The notes beneath the pieces were generated by a model that worked only from the letters and a program-made list of their open reading frames with translations, had not been told where the DNA came from and did no database searches. A program made the position numbers and the translations under genes. A stretch of 64,000 nt of DNA. Source: Thuidium tamariscinum (taxonomy: Eukaryota; Streptophyta; Bryopsida; Hypnales; Thuidiaceae). The DNA lies in NCBI GenBank assembly GCA_947034885.2, contig OX344752.2:3534001-3598000 (forward strand), given 5' to 3'. Positions 36,601 to 47,068 of the stretch are shown piece by piece (positions within the stretch are counted from its first letter, which is position 1; each line of letters opens with the position of its first letter).

Positions 36601-39600
36601 ATGTAATTTTGATTGCTTGCAAATGAATGAATTGCATAATTTGCATGATTTGCTTGATTACTTTTGGTGTTGGTTTTCACTATGATTTTTTATCTTTGAA
36701 ATTTCAAATCTACTTGCATTACAGTGCCAATGAGAAGCCAGAGATGTCATTAGAAAAACTTCAAAGGATATCTACATGTGTAGTTCAGCCACACCACAAG
36801 GTTCATTGGCTTCGTTGGCTTCGTTGGTGGAACTCTAGTGAGACTTCCAGGGAGGGCTTCAGATTTCCTGCCCTTGGTTTCAACACATTAACCTTAGAGA
36901 CTTAGCTCTCTAAGGCTGTTTTTTGGGCTGAGGTATATTATGAACCTTCTCTTTCATTCACATGATCACTACTTTCTTTTATAAGCTTGTGAATATTTGC
37001 ATTATTCTTCCATTGTTGTATTATTATATGTTTTATTTGAACAATGTTATATTTACTTTGTTGGAGTTGTTTGTTATTTGTTATTTGCTGTTTGTAGTTG
37101 GAAGAGGCAGCAAAAGCAGAATTCACAAGCATCATCAAATCTGAAAATATTGTGGTTCAATGGAGTGCTAATGATGAATTGGATACAATTGGAGATTATG
37201 TGGAGACATGGCGTATTGTATTATGGGGTCATGGTTTTTGGTGGCTCTTCAAAAATGATTTTTCATATTCAAGGTCCACTCCTTTCAAAGAGCAAGAGGA
37301 TACAAATGCTACAACAAAAAGGCTTCTATACAGGTAGATCTTTTACTTCAATTTCATTCATTTGTATAAATTTGAATTGCTTATTTCCTTTACAAATCTT
37401 TAAAATAATGACACTTGCATCTTCATCATTGCAATGATTTCATTTACTCTATGAATGCAGATGTTTCAAGCGAGAGTTGGTTCAAAAAGGTGGGATTGAG
37501 AGGAGATCCATGCCCAAGCTTTTCAAAAGATGGCTTGACACATCTTTGAAGGGTTGTATGTTCACCTTGATTCAACAACGGGGATATTCTATCCAAAAAC
37601 TTCAAGCTTGTCCTTGGTACTTGGAGTGTCCAAGGATTTTTGCCCCTGTTCTTGAAGGACCTGAGAAAAAAGCAGCCAAAGACCATTCCAAATCAGTCAC
37701 ACAGCAGGAGTCTTTGGATGAAGAAGAGGAGCCTGAGGAGATTGTGCCAGCAAAGAAGGGACGCAAGCCAAGGGAGAAGAAGGTTACAAAGAAGACAAAG
37801 AGTGACAATGCTACCAAAGATGACACCCCCTCTTCATCTATGCTTGCATCTATTATTGCACCTCCTCCTCCTCCTCCTCCTATGCCTTGTGGTACAGTTG
37901 AGGTGATTGATACAGCTCGTTCTCATTGCCCTCCAACTCTTATGTCTATTACAACAGATGTCTTTGTTTCATCTGAGTATATTGCCAGATTGGCAATTCA
38001 ACATGATAGACATGGAATTGAGCCTCAAGTTCTAATTCTACCATCATCGATTTATGCAATGCTCAGCATCAAGGAGAAGACAGGGGAGAATGCACCAGCA
38101 TGGAATGAAATGCTTGATTTTGCCAAAAAAATAAGATTTATGCTCCCTAGTCTTGTTGTAATTCTTTCTACTTATTTTACAAGTTATAAAGATGACATTG
38201 CAATTCATTCATACAACTAAAATTGTGTATTTCTTATGTTTAGATTAGGAGGGAGTGGGTCCGAACTCTTGGAGGCAATGAGAAGCCTGCTCCATACTTT
38301 GACTTGATTGTTGCAGATATCCCTGATGGATTACCAGTCCCCAACACCTCAATTTCACCATCTCATACCCCTACATAGAACATTTTAAATGAAGAAGAGG
38401 TTATTGAACCCATCTTTGAGTTTGCTTCAGAGCACATTCATGATGATGGAGCAATTTTGTTGTTCCATCCAGAGAACGGCAAGGTAAAGGGATTTACACT
38501 TGAGCGTGCTGATGCATATGGTTTTCGTTTACTTGATTCATGGACAGGCGTGAACGAGCTAAAGCTTTCTAGTTACAAGAAATCCAAACGTTGGGTAAGT
38601 TCCATTGAAATTTTTCTAATGTTTAGTTTTAAATGTTTGAACCTATTTCTTGCAACATTGTATTTATGAAGTATTAATTGTGAAACTTGTTTATCCTTGG
38701 CAGTCACAACTCTTTCGAATCCTTCTCTTTGTATGAAGCAAATGGGAGGAAATATTGGTGGTGTCTAAGTTCTCTATCTATATGAACCAACAACTTAGCA
38801 ATGCAGGCACAAACCTTGAAGAAATTGACCTTCTCCATAACTTCACCTCTTCACAGACTCAACTCATGAATGGTACAGTTCCATGGAGAGGTGCTCGTGA
38901 GAAGGATCCTTTATTTGTGCAACTATTGATTGAGGCATTTTCAAAACCTGGCGATGTGGTACTAGATTGTTATGCATCTACAGGTATGTTCCATTATCCT
39001 CCACTTTTCTCAACCATCTTTTTTTTAAATTGTGTGTCACATGTTTATTGCAAATTATAACTAATGACATTCTATTGAATGAACAGGGGCCTCTATTCAT
39101 GCATGCCGCAACATTGAACGTCATTTGGTGGCCTTGGAGAGTGATACTGAGATTTATAAAGCTCTCCTCCAACCTTTGAACATTCCTCCTTCTTCCACTG
39201 CCAATGATCAAGTCAAGCACCCTCTATGCGTAGTGGTAGATGATTCTGATGATGAAGACATTGTGAGGCCTTCCGCAAGGCCCCGAAAGAGACGTTGCTG
39301 TAAGTAAGTTGGTTGTTGTTTTCATGCATGTCTTCATTTTTTTCTATTGTTTGATATCTCAAAATTTTCTTGAACCTTCTAATTGTTTTTTTATTGCATT
39401 TTGTAGAGGCAATCCTCTCCGGCATTTTGTGCTCTCACCTTCACCTAGTCCCAAGAGTTTGCCATGTTACATCGAGACTCTAGCGACAGCTATGGCAAAG
39501 GCTCCATCACCCATTCGTATTGCCAAATATCCTTCATACAATGTTACTGTCAAAAAGTTTTTAGACCTTGAGGCTGAGGTTGAGACACTAGGACTTATAT

Positions 39601-39662
39601 GCAGTGATAGTAGTGAAGGCAGTGATCATTCTTCTCCCATATGTGGTATTGGGTTAAATTGA
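33690..39662 (+). pseudogene. ParB/Srx-like plus class-beta DNA methyltransferase-like gene, 12 exons, five in-frame stops
   Basis: Exons read as 33690-33833, ~35166-35261, 35410-35993, 36115-36307, 36404-36598, 36735-36932, 37098-37333, 37461-~38130, 38244-38594, 38704-38983, 39087-39299 and 39409-39662, with frame kept across nearly all GT..AG borders. Exon 3 has ParB-like motifs (DIPLSRMIGLPLVRPLL, then WDGNHRLAVWY). Exon 8 carries a Lys/Glu-rich linker and a proline run. Exons 9-11 carry methyltransferase motifs in class-beta order: FDLIVADIPDG where DPPY-type motif IV belongs (38298-38330), GAILLFHPENG, then a motif-X-like stretch and GDVVLDCYASTGAS (motif I). In-frame stops lie at 33828 (TAG), 35896 (TGA), 36903 (TAG), 38376 (TAG) and 38734 (TGA). 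The donor after exon 8 reads ATAAGA instead of GTAAGA. The architecture is typical of bacterial and phage modification proteins. Here it is intron-rich, so it is long resident. DIPD replacing the catalytic tetrapeptide suggests lost or altered activity. Confidence 0.62.
33867..35165 (+). repeat. Intronic satellite, 12 units of ~115 bp, each with a CCTCGT/ACGAGG hairpin
   Basis: The core CCTCGTCAACGAGG or a variant recurs at about 33873, 33986, 34105, 34220, 34335, 34449, 34565, 34679, 34795, 34911 and 35027, with a last unit at 35140-35160. Spacing is 113-119 bp. The best core is CCACCTCGTCAACGAGGTGG, with 9-bp arms and a 2-nt loop. Units 8-10 are nearly identical and so most recently amplified. 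In one frame the core reads D-x-L-V-N-E in nearly every unit, with differences mostly at third positions. Units 1-4 have a T-rich TAG before it, and GTG usually follows. Repeats of a micro-exon are therefore possible, as is a purely structural repeat. Confidence 0.8.
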
Positions 39663-40610
39663 TCTTGTTCTAAATACTATTGTTGTTACTTGGTTTTCTA
39701 ATATGATGTAGTGAGACTAAAAGGGCCACTACATTCTTGCACCTTATCATATTCTCGAGTTATTTTGCATTCTTGTGATCCTAAGTGTAGTGATAAACGT
39801 CATCTTTGTTCTAAAAGAAAGTCCCCATTTTAAAAGACTTCTTCATTTTAGATGTAAATTATTAGAAATGTTTGTAGCATTAGAAGAGAATTGGCCTTTC
39901 TAAGACATTGTTTCAGCTTGTTTTTTATTTTGTTCCCACAACAGCAAGGCTGCCGTCTGATCCTGAATTTAAAAATTGTAAAAAATTTAAAAAAAAAAAA
40001 AATTGCCTCCGAAATATCAAAAAAAGGAAGGGAAATTTTTTTTAATGACATGGTCGTTGCTCGACCACATTAGCGCTACTAACACTCAATTAGACATTCT
40101 TGCACTTAGCCAAGTGCACTCATTACACACTCAGTTTGGGCTTCAAAATCAATTTTTGAAAAACTTTGGTACCCCCTGAATTTCAAAAAAATATAATTTT
40201 CTGTTCTATCCTTCTATATTGTTTTAGCTCATGGTTTTCATTTTTTAGAGATTCTAATTTCCATTTCTTTGAAAAAAATTAAATTTGACTACAGAAATAT
40301 TCATTAATTAATATTTTTTCTCGGATTTAATTTTAATTCACAACGTGCATATTACTGTAACTTGATCATTGCACATTTTTCATGCAAACCTCTCACTAGT
40401 ACTTGAATAGTGTTTGATAGCACTTCTATAAGCATTCACCATAATAGTAAGAAATGGTAGACAAAATATTACCACTTCATTTTTTATTTATTCAAAGATG
40501 TAGTACACAAACTTTGTACACTACCACTTTTGCACACAAACATCAAAACCACACATACTACCCACACTACATCATTGTTCTCCTCCACATTAATATGTGC
40601 TTCTCTTTCT
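39663..40610. other. AT-rich flank downstream of the methyltransferase-like gene
   Basis: No coding frame was recognised. An A-rich run lies at 39985-40001. I looked here for terminal repeats matching the left junction at 29323 and found none. Confidence 0.45.
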
Positions 40611-40796
40611 TCAAAGCAATTCTTCCTCAGGTGTCTCCACTACTCGCACAGAAGATTCTGTATATTCCTCTTTTTCTGTTCCCACAGTTCCATGTATGTC
40701 TTCATCAATGCTCGGTTCCACTATTGGAGATTCACTTGGAGGAAGGACGGAATCCACTGCTTCCTCAAACACAGCATTAGCAAGCGTTTTAACTTC
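40611..40796 (-). CDS. Candidate 3' exon encoding an acidic Ser/Glu/Pro-rich tail
   Basis: On the minus strand 61 codons stay open from about 40796 to TGA at 40611, with EEAVDSVLPPSESPIVEPS near the start and VVETPEEELL at the end. The frame has no ATG of its own. It is preceded by TAG at a position suitable for a splice acceptor. The biased, low-complexity acidic composition looks like a genuine C-terminal tail rather than translated AT-rich DNA. No partner exons or family were identified. Confidence 0.3.
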   Translation of the reverse strand, partial: EVKTLANAVFEEAVDSVLPPSESPIVEPSIDEDIHGTVGTEKEEYTESSVRVVETPEEELL

Positions 40797-42160
40797 TAGT
40801 TACCACTCACAATCTCAATTGTGATACCAATTTGTACAGAAGCTGCAACAAACAAATGAACTATTAAAAAAGGTACATGAGAATGCCACCTATATACTAA
40901 TGTCATCAATGAGCACATTTTTTGAACATGCTCACTTATAACAATTCCCTATTCAAAATATATGTATAATTATTGATATAGTGCCCAATTCAATAATTGT
41001 GTTCTCAAAACATATTAAACTTGCAATTTATGACATAACAATCTAAATAAATATGATAGGAGTACACTTAGAACTCATATAAAGATAAAAAGCTCATAGT
41101 GATATCCTTCCATTTCACAAACTTCATTTAATGTAAGGATGAATGTCATAGTCTCAAATTGAATTACAACTCTAAAAGATTTATCAATACATCTTCTTCA
41201 ACATAACTATATATGTCCTTGCTACTACATGTTGTCAAATGTAATTAAAGTTCTGTTTTCTAGTCTTCTCTAAATCTTAGAGAAATTTGAGAATGAAAGA
41301 ATAATGTATGTGCTTTTAATGGAATAGGAGTACATTGAATGAAAAATATTTATCTTGAATAACTTTCACAATTTAAAATATAAATCATGTACAAGAGAAG
41401 ACATGCATTCATTTTCCACTGATTCTTAATGTATTTGTGACTAACTCCACAAACTGTCCTAAGTTCCAATCTGGTGGTTGAAGGTTCATGACACTCTTCA
41501 TACATATATTTATTGTTGAATCTACTACTGATTTTAATGAATTTAAGATAACTATTATATTTTTATTGTCAACCATGCTCGCAAATTTAGGGTGTTATTC
41601 CTAATCAAAACACAAAGGACATGTTCTCTAAATGTTCATTTCTTCATGCCTCTAGCACAATCTCTAAGGTAAGAGGTCCTATAATGGACCATCTAAAGGC
41701 TGAATCAGAATTTCAGGGAGGTTAAACTTCTAGAAATATTTTTCAGTACATTTTCCTTGACGGACAAGTAGAATTGACATCTAACACAAATCGTTTCAAA
41801 TTTTCCTGAACTTCTTTGAATTAGTTATCAAATTCTAAAGTTGAAAGAGCATAGGGCTCTAAAATTGTGCCCTAACTAAAATGTATACGGTCAGTACACT
41901 CCTAGAGGCTATGAAAAAGCCACATGTACAAGTGCTATACATTTAAGATAGGGCACCATTTTAGAACACGCTACTTACCCTTATTTTCTTTTCCTTCTTA
42001 GCAAAAGTACTGTTGTGAAATGTTAAAAAATACCATCGAAAGGGGGTCCAGTGGGGCAACTCTCATTTTATTAGGAGTTGACAAGGATTTGGGGTTTATT
42101 TTTGTGTTTGTTTTTTTGGTATATTGAGGGTCAGTCACCCAAGCTAATTTAGGATATGTA
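40797..42160. other. AT-rich stretch without recognised features
   Basis: No open frame or repeat of note on either strand. Confidence 0.5.
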
Positions 42161-42320
42161 ATTCCAAATCTGAATTCAGAATTTGAAAAAAATAAAAAAA
42201 GTGCCTGGAAAAAAATTCCAGCATTCTCCCCCGATGTGACTTTGAATCTAAATTCAGAATTTGGAAAAATAAAAAATGTGCGAAATAAAAAAATTCCAGT
42301 GTTCTCCCCGGAGCAGTGCT
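42161..42320. repeat. Two-copy tandem repeat, ~78-bp unit
   Basis: AAATTCAGAATTTG followed by AAAAAATTCCAG and TTCTCCCC recurs after about 78 bp. Confidence 0.65.
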
Positions 42321-43499
42321 CTCGAAACTGGCTGCAATTCGCTCATTGTAATTTAATTGTAATTGTAATTTAATTTAATTAAAAAATTTCATGCCCTTTG
42401 AATAAATTTTAAAAAATCTTCCAAAAATGAACATTTGGCTACAAACCATGATTCTATTCTGAGATCACTGCCCCTGAGGGTTTCGATGGTTCTCTTTACC
42501 GTACTCCAGTGTGGTGCACCTTCATTTTGGAGGCTTTAAACGAATTAAAAAATATTTTCTTTAAATGAATTCTGGGCTGTCAGAGCAAAGGTGAAACTCG
42601 TGGCTCATCTGAGGTTCAGCGACAGGGAGCTCAGCGAGAGAAAGGCAGGAAGCGACTCTGTGATAGGAAGATGGATGACACCCAAGTTCTTGAAGCCGCC
42701 ACAACAAAGTTCTAATTTACTTACGTGAGAGCTGTGCATTTGCATAGTCAGCTAGAAACAGAACCATTTGCATAAGAAATTGTTTTGCAAAGGAGAAGCG
42801 CATCATCGAAGGGAGAAATTGAAGAAAGCAAATTGTTACCACAAGGAGTTGTACTACTTCCTCAAACAAGGTAAACGTATTAATTCTTCCATCTCATTTC
42901 CCAGTTCCTTGCACTGTCAACTAGATGATTCAAAAATTCTGCACAAACAAGCAAGGTTGCACATTTCCACTTAAAAATAAACACTACCCCAAGTCTTCTC
43001 ACGTACAAACATTAGTAACTGCCAAAACAACACTACAATGCTGCAGTGAGTTTCCCAACTGCCGAAAACTCACAATCTCCTAGAGAGGTCAAATCTCCCC
43101 TAATGATAAAACTATTTCTTGCAATTAGCAACATTCTATTTTTTTTTAAATTTGATTTTATTTAAAATAAAATTAATAGTAAACAAATATTGGTATTATA
43201 TAATGTAATAATTGTTGAAATTAGCATAGAAATAAATTTGGTGAATCTCAATTATAATGCTTAAAAGTAATTATAAATTTTGATTAGAAATGGTACCTCC
43301 CTTGAAATAATATTATAACATTATATAAACATAGATCCCTAGTTTCCAAAAAATCATCTAAAACTTTAGATCTTGAATACTTTATAATTGTCCTTTAGCC
43401 TAAAGAGCTATTTTATAATCTCATCCATCAATCTTTTAAATCTTTTCTCATCCAATGCGATGAACAACACATATATTTCATCCAAAAAATCCAAATATA
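42321..43499. other. Mixed intergenic DNA
   Basis: A less AT-rich block at 42590-42730 contains a 40-codon open segment of no recognised family. The rest is AT-rich. Nothing else is supported. Confidence 0.4.
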
Positions 43500-43612
43500 A
43501 AAAACTCATCTAACTCCGTTCATCTCCATTCATCCCTATTCATCTTCATTCATCCCCATTCATCTTCATTCATCTCCATTCATCTTCATTCATCCTCATT
43601 CATCCCCAATTT
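43500..43612. repeat. CATTCATC-type microsatellite (12-bp unit TTCATCNNCATT)
   Basis: About nine loose units of CATTCATCTTCATTCATCCC follow one another. Confidence 0.8.
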
Positions 43613-43639
43613 TCCATTAATCCTCATTAAGCACTTCTA

Positions 43640-43779
43640 TAGCTATATATTTTTATTCAAAACCATTGACATAGACATATTATGGTGAAAACTTGGAAAA
43701 ATTTTACAAGTTCAAAAAAATTTTCAATGCTCAATGCTCAACACTCGTTGCTCCCCGCTCACATGGTAGCAACCCTGAT
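43640..43779. repeat. Probable Mutator-like family terminus
   Basis: The sequence GCTCACATGGTAGCAACCCTG matches, position by position, the GCTCACATACTAGCATCCTCGG end at 8750 and the end at 6800. The copia fragment starts immediately to its right, so this element probably inserted into and truncated the retrotransposon. The opposite end was not located. Confidence 0.5.
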
Positions 43780-45532
43780 TTTCAAAGCAATAGAGTCCAT
43801 TTGTGGGGTCTCTTTTCCCTGATGCAACAATCTTTCCCTATCTATCAGTAATCCAACATTGACTCCTAGAAAACATGACTTTGTGACTAGAGTCAGCAAT
43901 CGCTCCAACAGACACCAGATTCTTCTTCATGCTAGGTACGTACTTAACGGACTTGAGTTTTATTGATCCATTCTCAGTGCTTACAGTAGCTATCCCTGTG
44001 CCATGTATAGCATGTGACTCTCCTCCTCCAGTTTTGACCTTTGCTATCTCTACACTAGAAGGAAAATACGACTCATCTAACTTCTAGATGTCTGCTGCTA
44101 TATGTCCTGTGGCGCCGCTGTCGAGATACCAAGGTCCGTTGTCGTAGTAATAGGGTTCATAATATTGATCATAGTCACCGAACATCTCTGCCGAGTTAGC
44201 ATATACGGTGCTTCTTGATGATTCTTGACCGTGCGGGGTGTAGGGTCTACGTGGTACCTTGCAGTCTCGTGCGATGTGGCCGGGCTGATTGCAGTTATAG
44301 CAGATCGGTGGTGGGTGCTATTACATTAGTGGAGCTCCAGGGTATCTTCCGGGGAATCCTCTACCGCGTACTGGCCATCGTTCGCCGCGTCCTCGAAAAC
44401 TCGCCTGCCGCTGGAAACTAACCGCAAGGGCTTCTTCATCGTCCATCTGCTGAGTTCGGTGTTGCCGCCTGTGTGCTTTGGAGAGGAGACTGGAGCTAAG
44501 CTTATCGAACGTCATGTTAGGATCAATGTGCGTGAGTGTTTGAATCAAGCTCTCAAAGGATCTGGGTAGTCCGTTCAGCACCAGTTGGTTTATGTTTTTG
44601 TTTGACATGCGCTCACCCATGCTGCTCAGTCGGTTCTTGAGCTCGCGTGCCTTCTTGATATACTCCTCGACTGAACTGCCTTCACGCATTCGAAGCGACT
44701 GCAATTGTCCCATCAAGGTAAGAACTTGGGATTGATCTCCAACGTTGAATTGTTCCTTCAGTGCCTTCCACGATACAGCTAGGTCTGTGTATTTTGCAAT
44801 AAGATCAATAACGTCGTCAGATACTGATAATAATAGTAAGCGACAAGCTAGTGTCTTTTTCCGTTTCAACTGTGCCTCCGTCATAGCTTCCCCTTCTATC
44901 GTGACTGGATAAGCCGTGGGTTTCTGCTCAGTTTCTGTGATCGACCACTGACCCTCCGCTCTGAGAACGGCCCTCATTTTTAGTGACCAGACGTAATAGT
45001 TTAACGATCCCTTCAATTTGTCTCCCTCCCTAAACGCTGCGCTAGTCATTTCTGCCATCCTCTTCCTGATCTCTCATTCTCTCTCACTTCTCTATCGACG
45101 CAGGAGCAGCGTTCTACTGTCGTTTCAGTATCCTTCCTCACTCTCGCAGGTGTGTTCCTCTATCTGTCTCGATGTCTGTGACTATTGCTCGGAATCCTTC
45201 TAACTGCTAACGTTTCTCTCTCGCTCAGACTATCAGTGAATAGCTTTGCTCTGATACTATGTTGAACTCGCAACTACGTAGTTTGCATTCTGATGATTAA
45301 CTCAAGGAAAGTTCCCTGTTAAGTAAGCTTTACAAGAAGGGATGATTCATCACCCACAACGTTAGGTAAGTAATTACGTAACCCTAAGCACTATGTTACA
45401 CTAATTGGAATATAATGTCCACTAAGCTTGTACAGAGTGAATCAGTTACAGAGAGATACGGAAGCTAATCAAGAGCCAATTGGTTGTACAGGTTTGGATG
45501 GACAGAGCGATCTTGGAGCGTATATGTCAACA
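43780..45532 (-). mobile_element. Truncated Ty1/copia retrotransposon (LTR, primer site, gag, protease start)
   Basis: Reading on the minus strand: a candidate 5' LTR (45532 down to 45260, ending ..TTCAACA), then TAGTATCAGAGC, the usual copia-type primer site complementary to initiator tRNA-Met. A gag frame follows, then a region encoding GPWYLDSGATGHI, the retroviral-type aspartic protease motif (near 44120). A TAG follows a few codons after the motif. Integrase, reverse transcriptase and the second LTR are missing; the element ends at the Mutator-like terminus near 43779. Confidence 0.8.
44321..45058 (-). CDS. gag: Copia gag polyprotein (UBN2-type), 245 aa
   Basis: The frame starts at the first ATG after the primer site and runs 245 codons. 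It has the standard plant copia gag order: LKGSLNYYVWSLKMRAVL near the N-terminus, VSWKALKEQFNV and LMGQLQSLRM in the middle, then VEEYIKKARELKNRL and VLNGLPRSFESLI. These assemble the capsid that packages element RNA. After the terminal TAA at 44321, the next in-phase sequence on the same strand looks like the zinc-knuckle and protease region in another frame, so a frameshift or readthrough boundary lies here. The gag itself is uninterrupted, but the element is truncated and cannot be autonomous. Confidence 0.85.
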   Translation of the reverse strand: MAEMTSAAFREGDKLKGSLNYYVWSLKMRAVLRAEGQWSITETEQKPTAYPVTIEGEAMTEAQLKRKKTLACRLLLLSVSDDVIDLIAKYTDLAVSWKALKEQFNVGDQSQVLTLMGQLQSLRMREGSSVEEYIKKARELKNRLSSMGERMSNKNINQLVLNGLPRSFESLIQTLTHIDPNMTFDKLSSSLLSKAHRRQHRTQQMDDEEALAVSFQRQASFRGRGERWPVRGRGFPGRYPGAPLM

Positions 45533-45599
45533 AATTTATGTTCTTTCTGTAATGTGTACACTACTAGCTAGATCATGATGCATTGTCAGTGAGTTTGCT

Positions 45600-46332
45600 T
45601 TACCCAAGTTTTTTGACCAAATTTTGATGCGTGTTCTTTGTAATTTGGTGGATTATTGCTTCCTTCGTGCATTGGTTGGCCTGTATGGTAGTTATGGTGA
45701 TAGGGCAGGAAACTGCTCGTACATACTTAAATCGTGTTCTATTTTACTGCCCTCAAGTAAGGTGGGTACACCTAAAAGCGCCACTTATTCTTATTGTGCC
45801 TAGTTCTTGCTATCATGCTATTCAGATTTTTATACAGTCTTGTTGGCAAGTGAAAGCATGTTCCAATGCACCAAAAAACATAGGATTTGGATACCATATG
45901 CAAAAGTTATTAAGTAAACGGTCAAAGTCTGTTTCTAAAAGTGCCATCTATAGTTTGGGTACATGACTGATTTTGGAAATGTATACACAATGTAGATGGC
46001 GCTTTTAGGTCACATGCCATTTTGGGTGTACCTACCTTACAGATAAATATAGTCCTCCTCTCAATTGGGATGTGTGTGTCAAAATTGCGTTGGAGTCTGC
46101 CCATGGTATAGCATACCTACATGAGGATTTCTCAGCCCTGGGTGATTCATAGAAATTTTAAAGGGAACAATATTTTGCTCGAGGACAACTACACTCCCAA
46201 AGTATCAGACTTTAGTCTAGCTAAATCAGCAGCTGATAGAGGAAAGGGGCATGTTTCAACTCGAGTAATGGGCACATTTGGATACTTATCTTCCATCTTG
46301 TTTCGATTTCATGTATATTGACCAGAGCATGA
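45600..46332 (+). pseudogene. Receptor-like kinase pseudogene (PERK/ALE2-like), interrupted and frameshifted
   Basis: Kinase subdomains appear in order in different frames. NLVDYCF and RALVG lie near 45640 (the usual NLV.LIGYC motif). [21 protein letters not shown] lies at 46055-46120. [16 protein letters not shown] follows at 46140 (catalytic loop, with N where HRD has D), then [15 protein letters not shown] (DFG changed to DFS) and [12 protein letters not shown] small inverted-repeat element (45757-46040) splits the first and second pieces. A Sola-like element (46333-47064) sits just where APEY should be. A frameshift precedes VIHR. HRN and DFS remove catalytic residues, so it is dead as a kinase. 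Copies of such kinases are common plant-gene fragments. Confidence 0.78.
45757..46040. mobile_element. 284-bp inverted-repeat element inside the kinase pseudogene
   Basis: The ends are GTAAGGTGGGTACACC and, on the other strand, GTAAGGTAGGTACACC. The shared AAAAGCGCCA block lies further in. If the duplicated target is TA, the element proper is 45760-46037 and would be of Tc1/mariner (Stowaway) type; no longer duplication is visible. It has no coding capacity. Confidence 0.65.
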
Positions 46333-47064
46333 GGGTGATTGCATGAAACATTTGTACTATTTTTCATCACATGTCTCATACTGATCTATTTTTCGGCCAT
46401 AACTTTTTCATCTTCGCTTCAAATGACTCGAGATTTCTAGAAAAGGTACTTATGACTATCATACATCTTAAGTAATTTTTTCATAATATTCAAAAATAGT
46501 TTAATATTAAAATAGTACTAGTGATTGAATGTCACAAATGACAATTTGAAGGTTTTTAGTACTATGGAGTACCTTTTTTTTAATGATTTTGAAATTAAAT
46601 TTGGATGAGATGGTCTTCTATTAGACTTGTAGCTCTCCAAGGAAGGATTTTTGAAAACAGTTAATTTTATGTGGTGTGGAAGTCTACAAAGTGAGCTTCT
46701 TTCTACTTGTATTTTGAAACATATAAAATATTATTTTGGTGCTTTTTTTGGTGAATGACCATCTCCATAGAATTGTTGCAAACAGAAACTTTTTATTTTT
46801 TGTATTTACTTATTTTGACTATTTTTCCCAATTAAAATATGAAGGTATGTATTTTCTTGAGGTTTGGCACTTTTCAAGTTCTCCTCCTTAGAGAATTTTT
46901 CTATACAATTCCTTCCATGGGTACCTTTGTCTTAAAGGTATATACATAAGTCATATTTTTTTCAAATTTTCAAAATTAATTTTCTAATTTAATAGTACTC
47001 CACAAAAAGTCATGAGTACTATTGCAAAACACAACAAATAGTCAAGTGTTTCATGCAATCACCC
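46333..47064. mobile_element. Sola-like non-autonomous DNA element, copy 2, TSD ATGA
   Basis: The start GGGTGATTGCATGAAACA is mirrored by TGTTTCATGCAATCACCC at the end. The duplication ATGA is at 46329-46332 and 47065-47068. It shares size and internal order with copy 1 at 3998-4742 (732 against 745 bp), including the AGTACT inverted pair near each end and TTAAAGGTATATACAT. Removing it joins CCAGAGCATGA to the following sequence, which is where the kinase APE motif belongs. Target specificity is therefore not AT-only. Confidence 0.78.
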
Positions 47065-47068
47065 ATGA

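Noticed and set aside
29324-40080. Terminal inverted repeats bounding the whole transposase-methyltransferase cluster
   Set aside because: I compared the left junction with the region after 39662 and found no convincing match, so element borders are not claimed.
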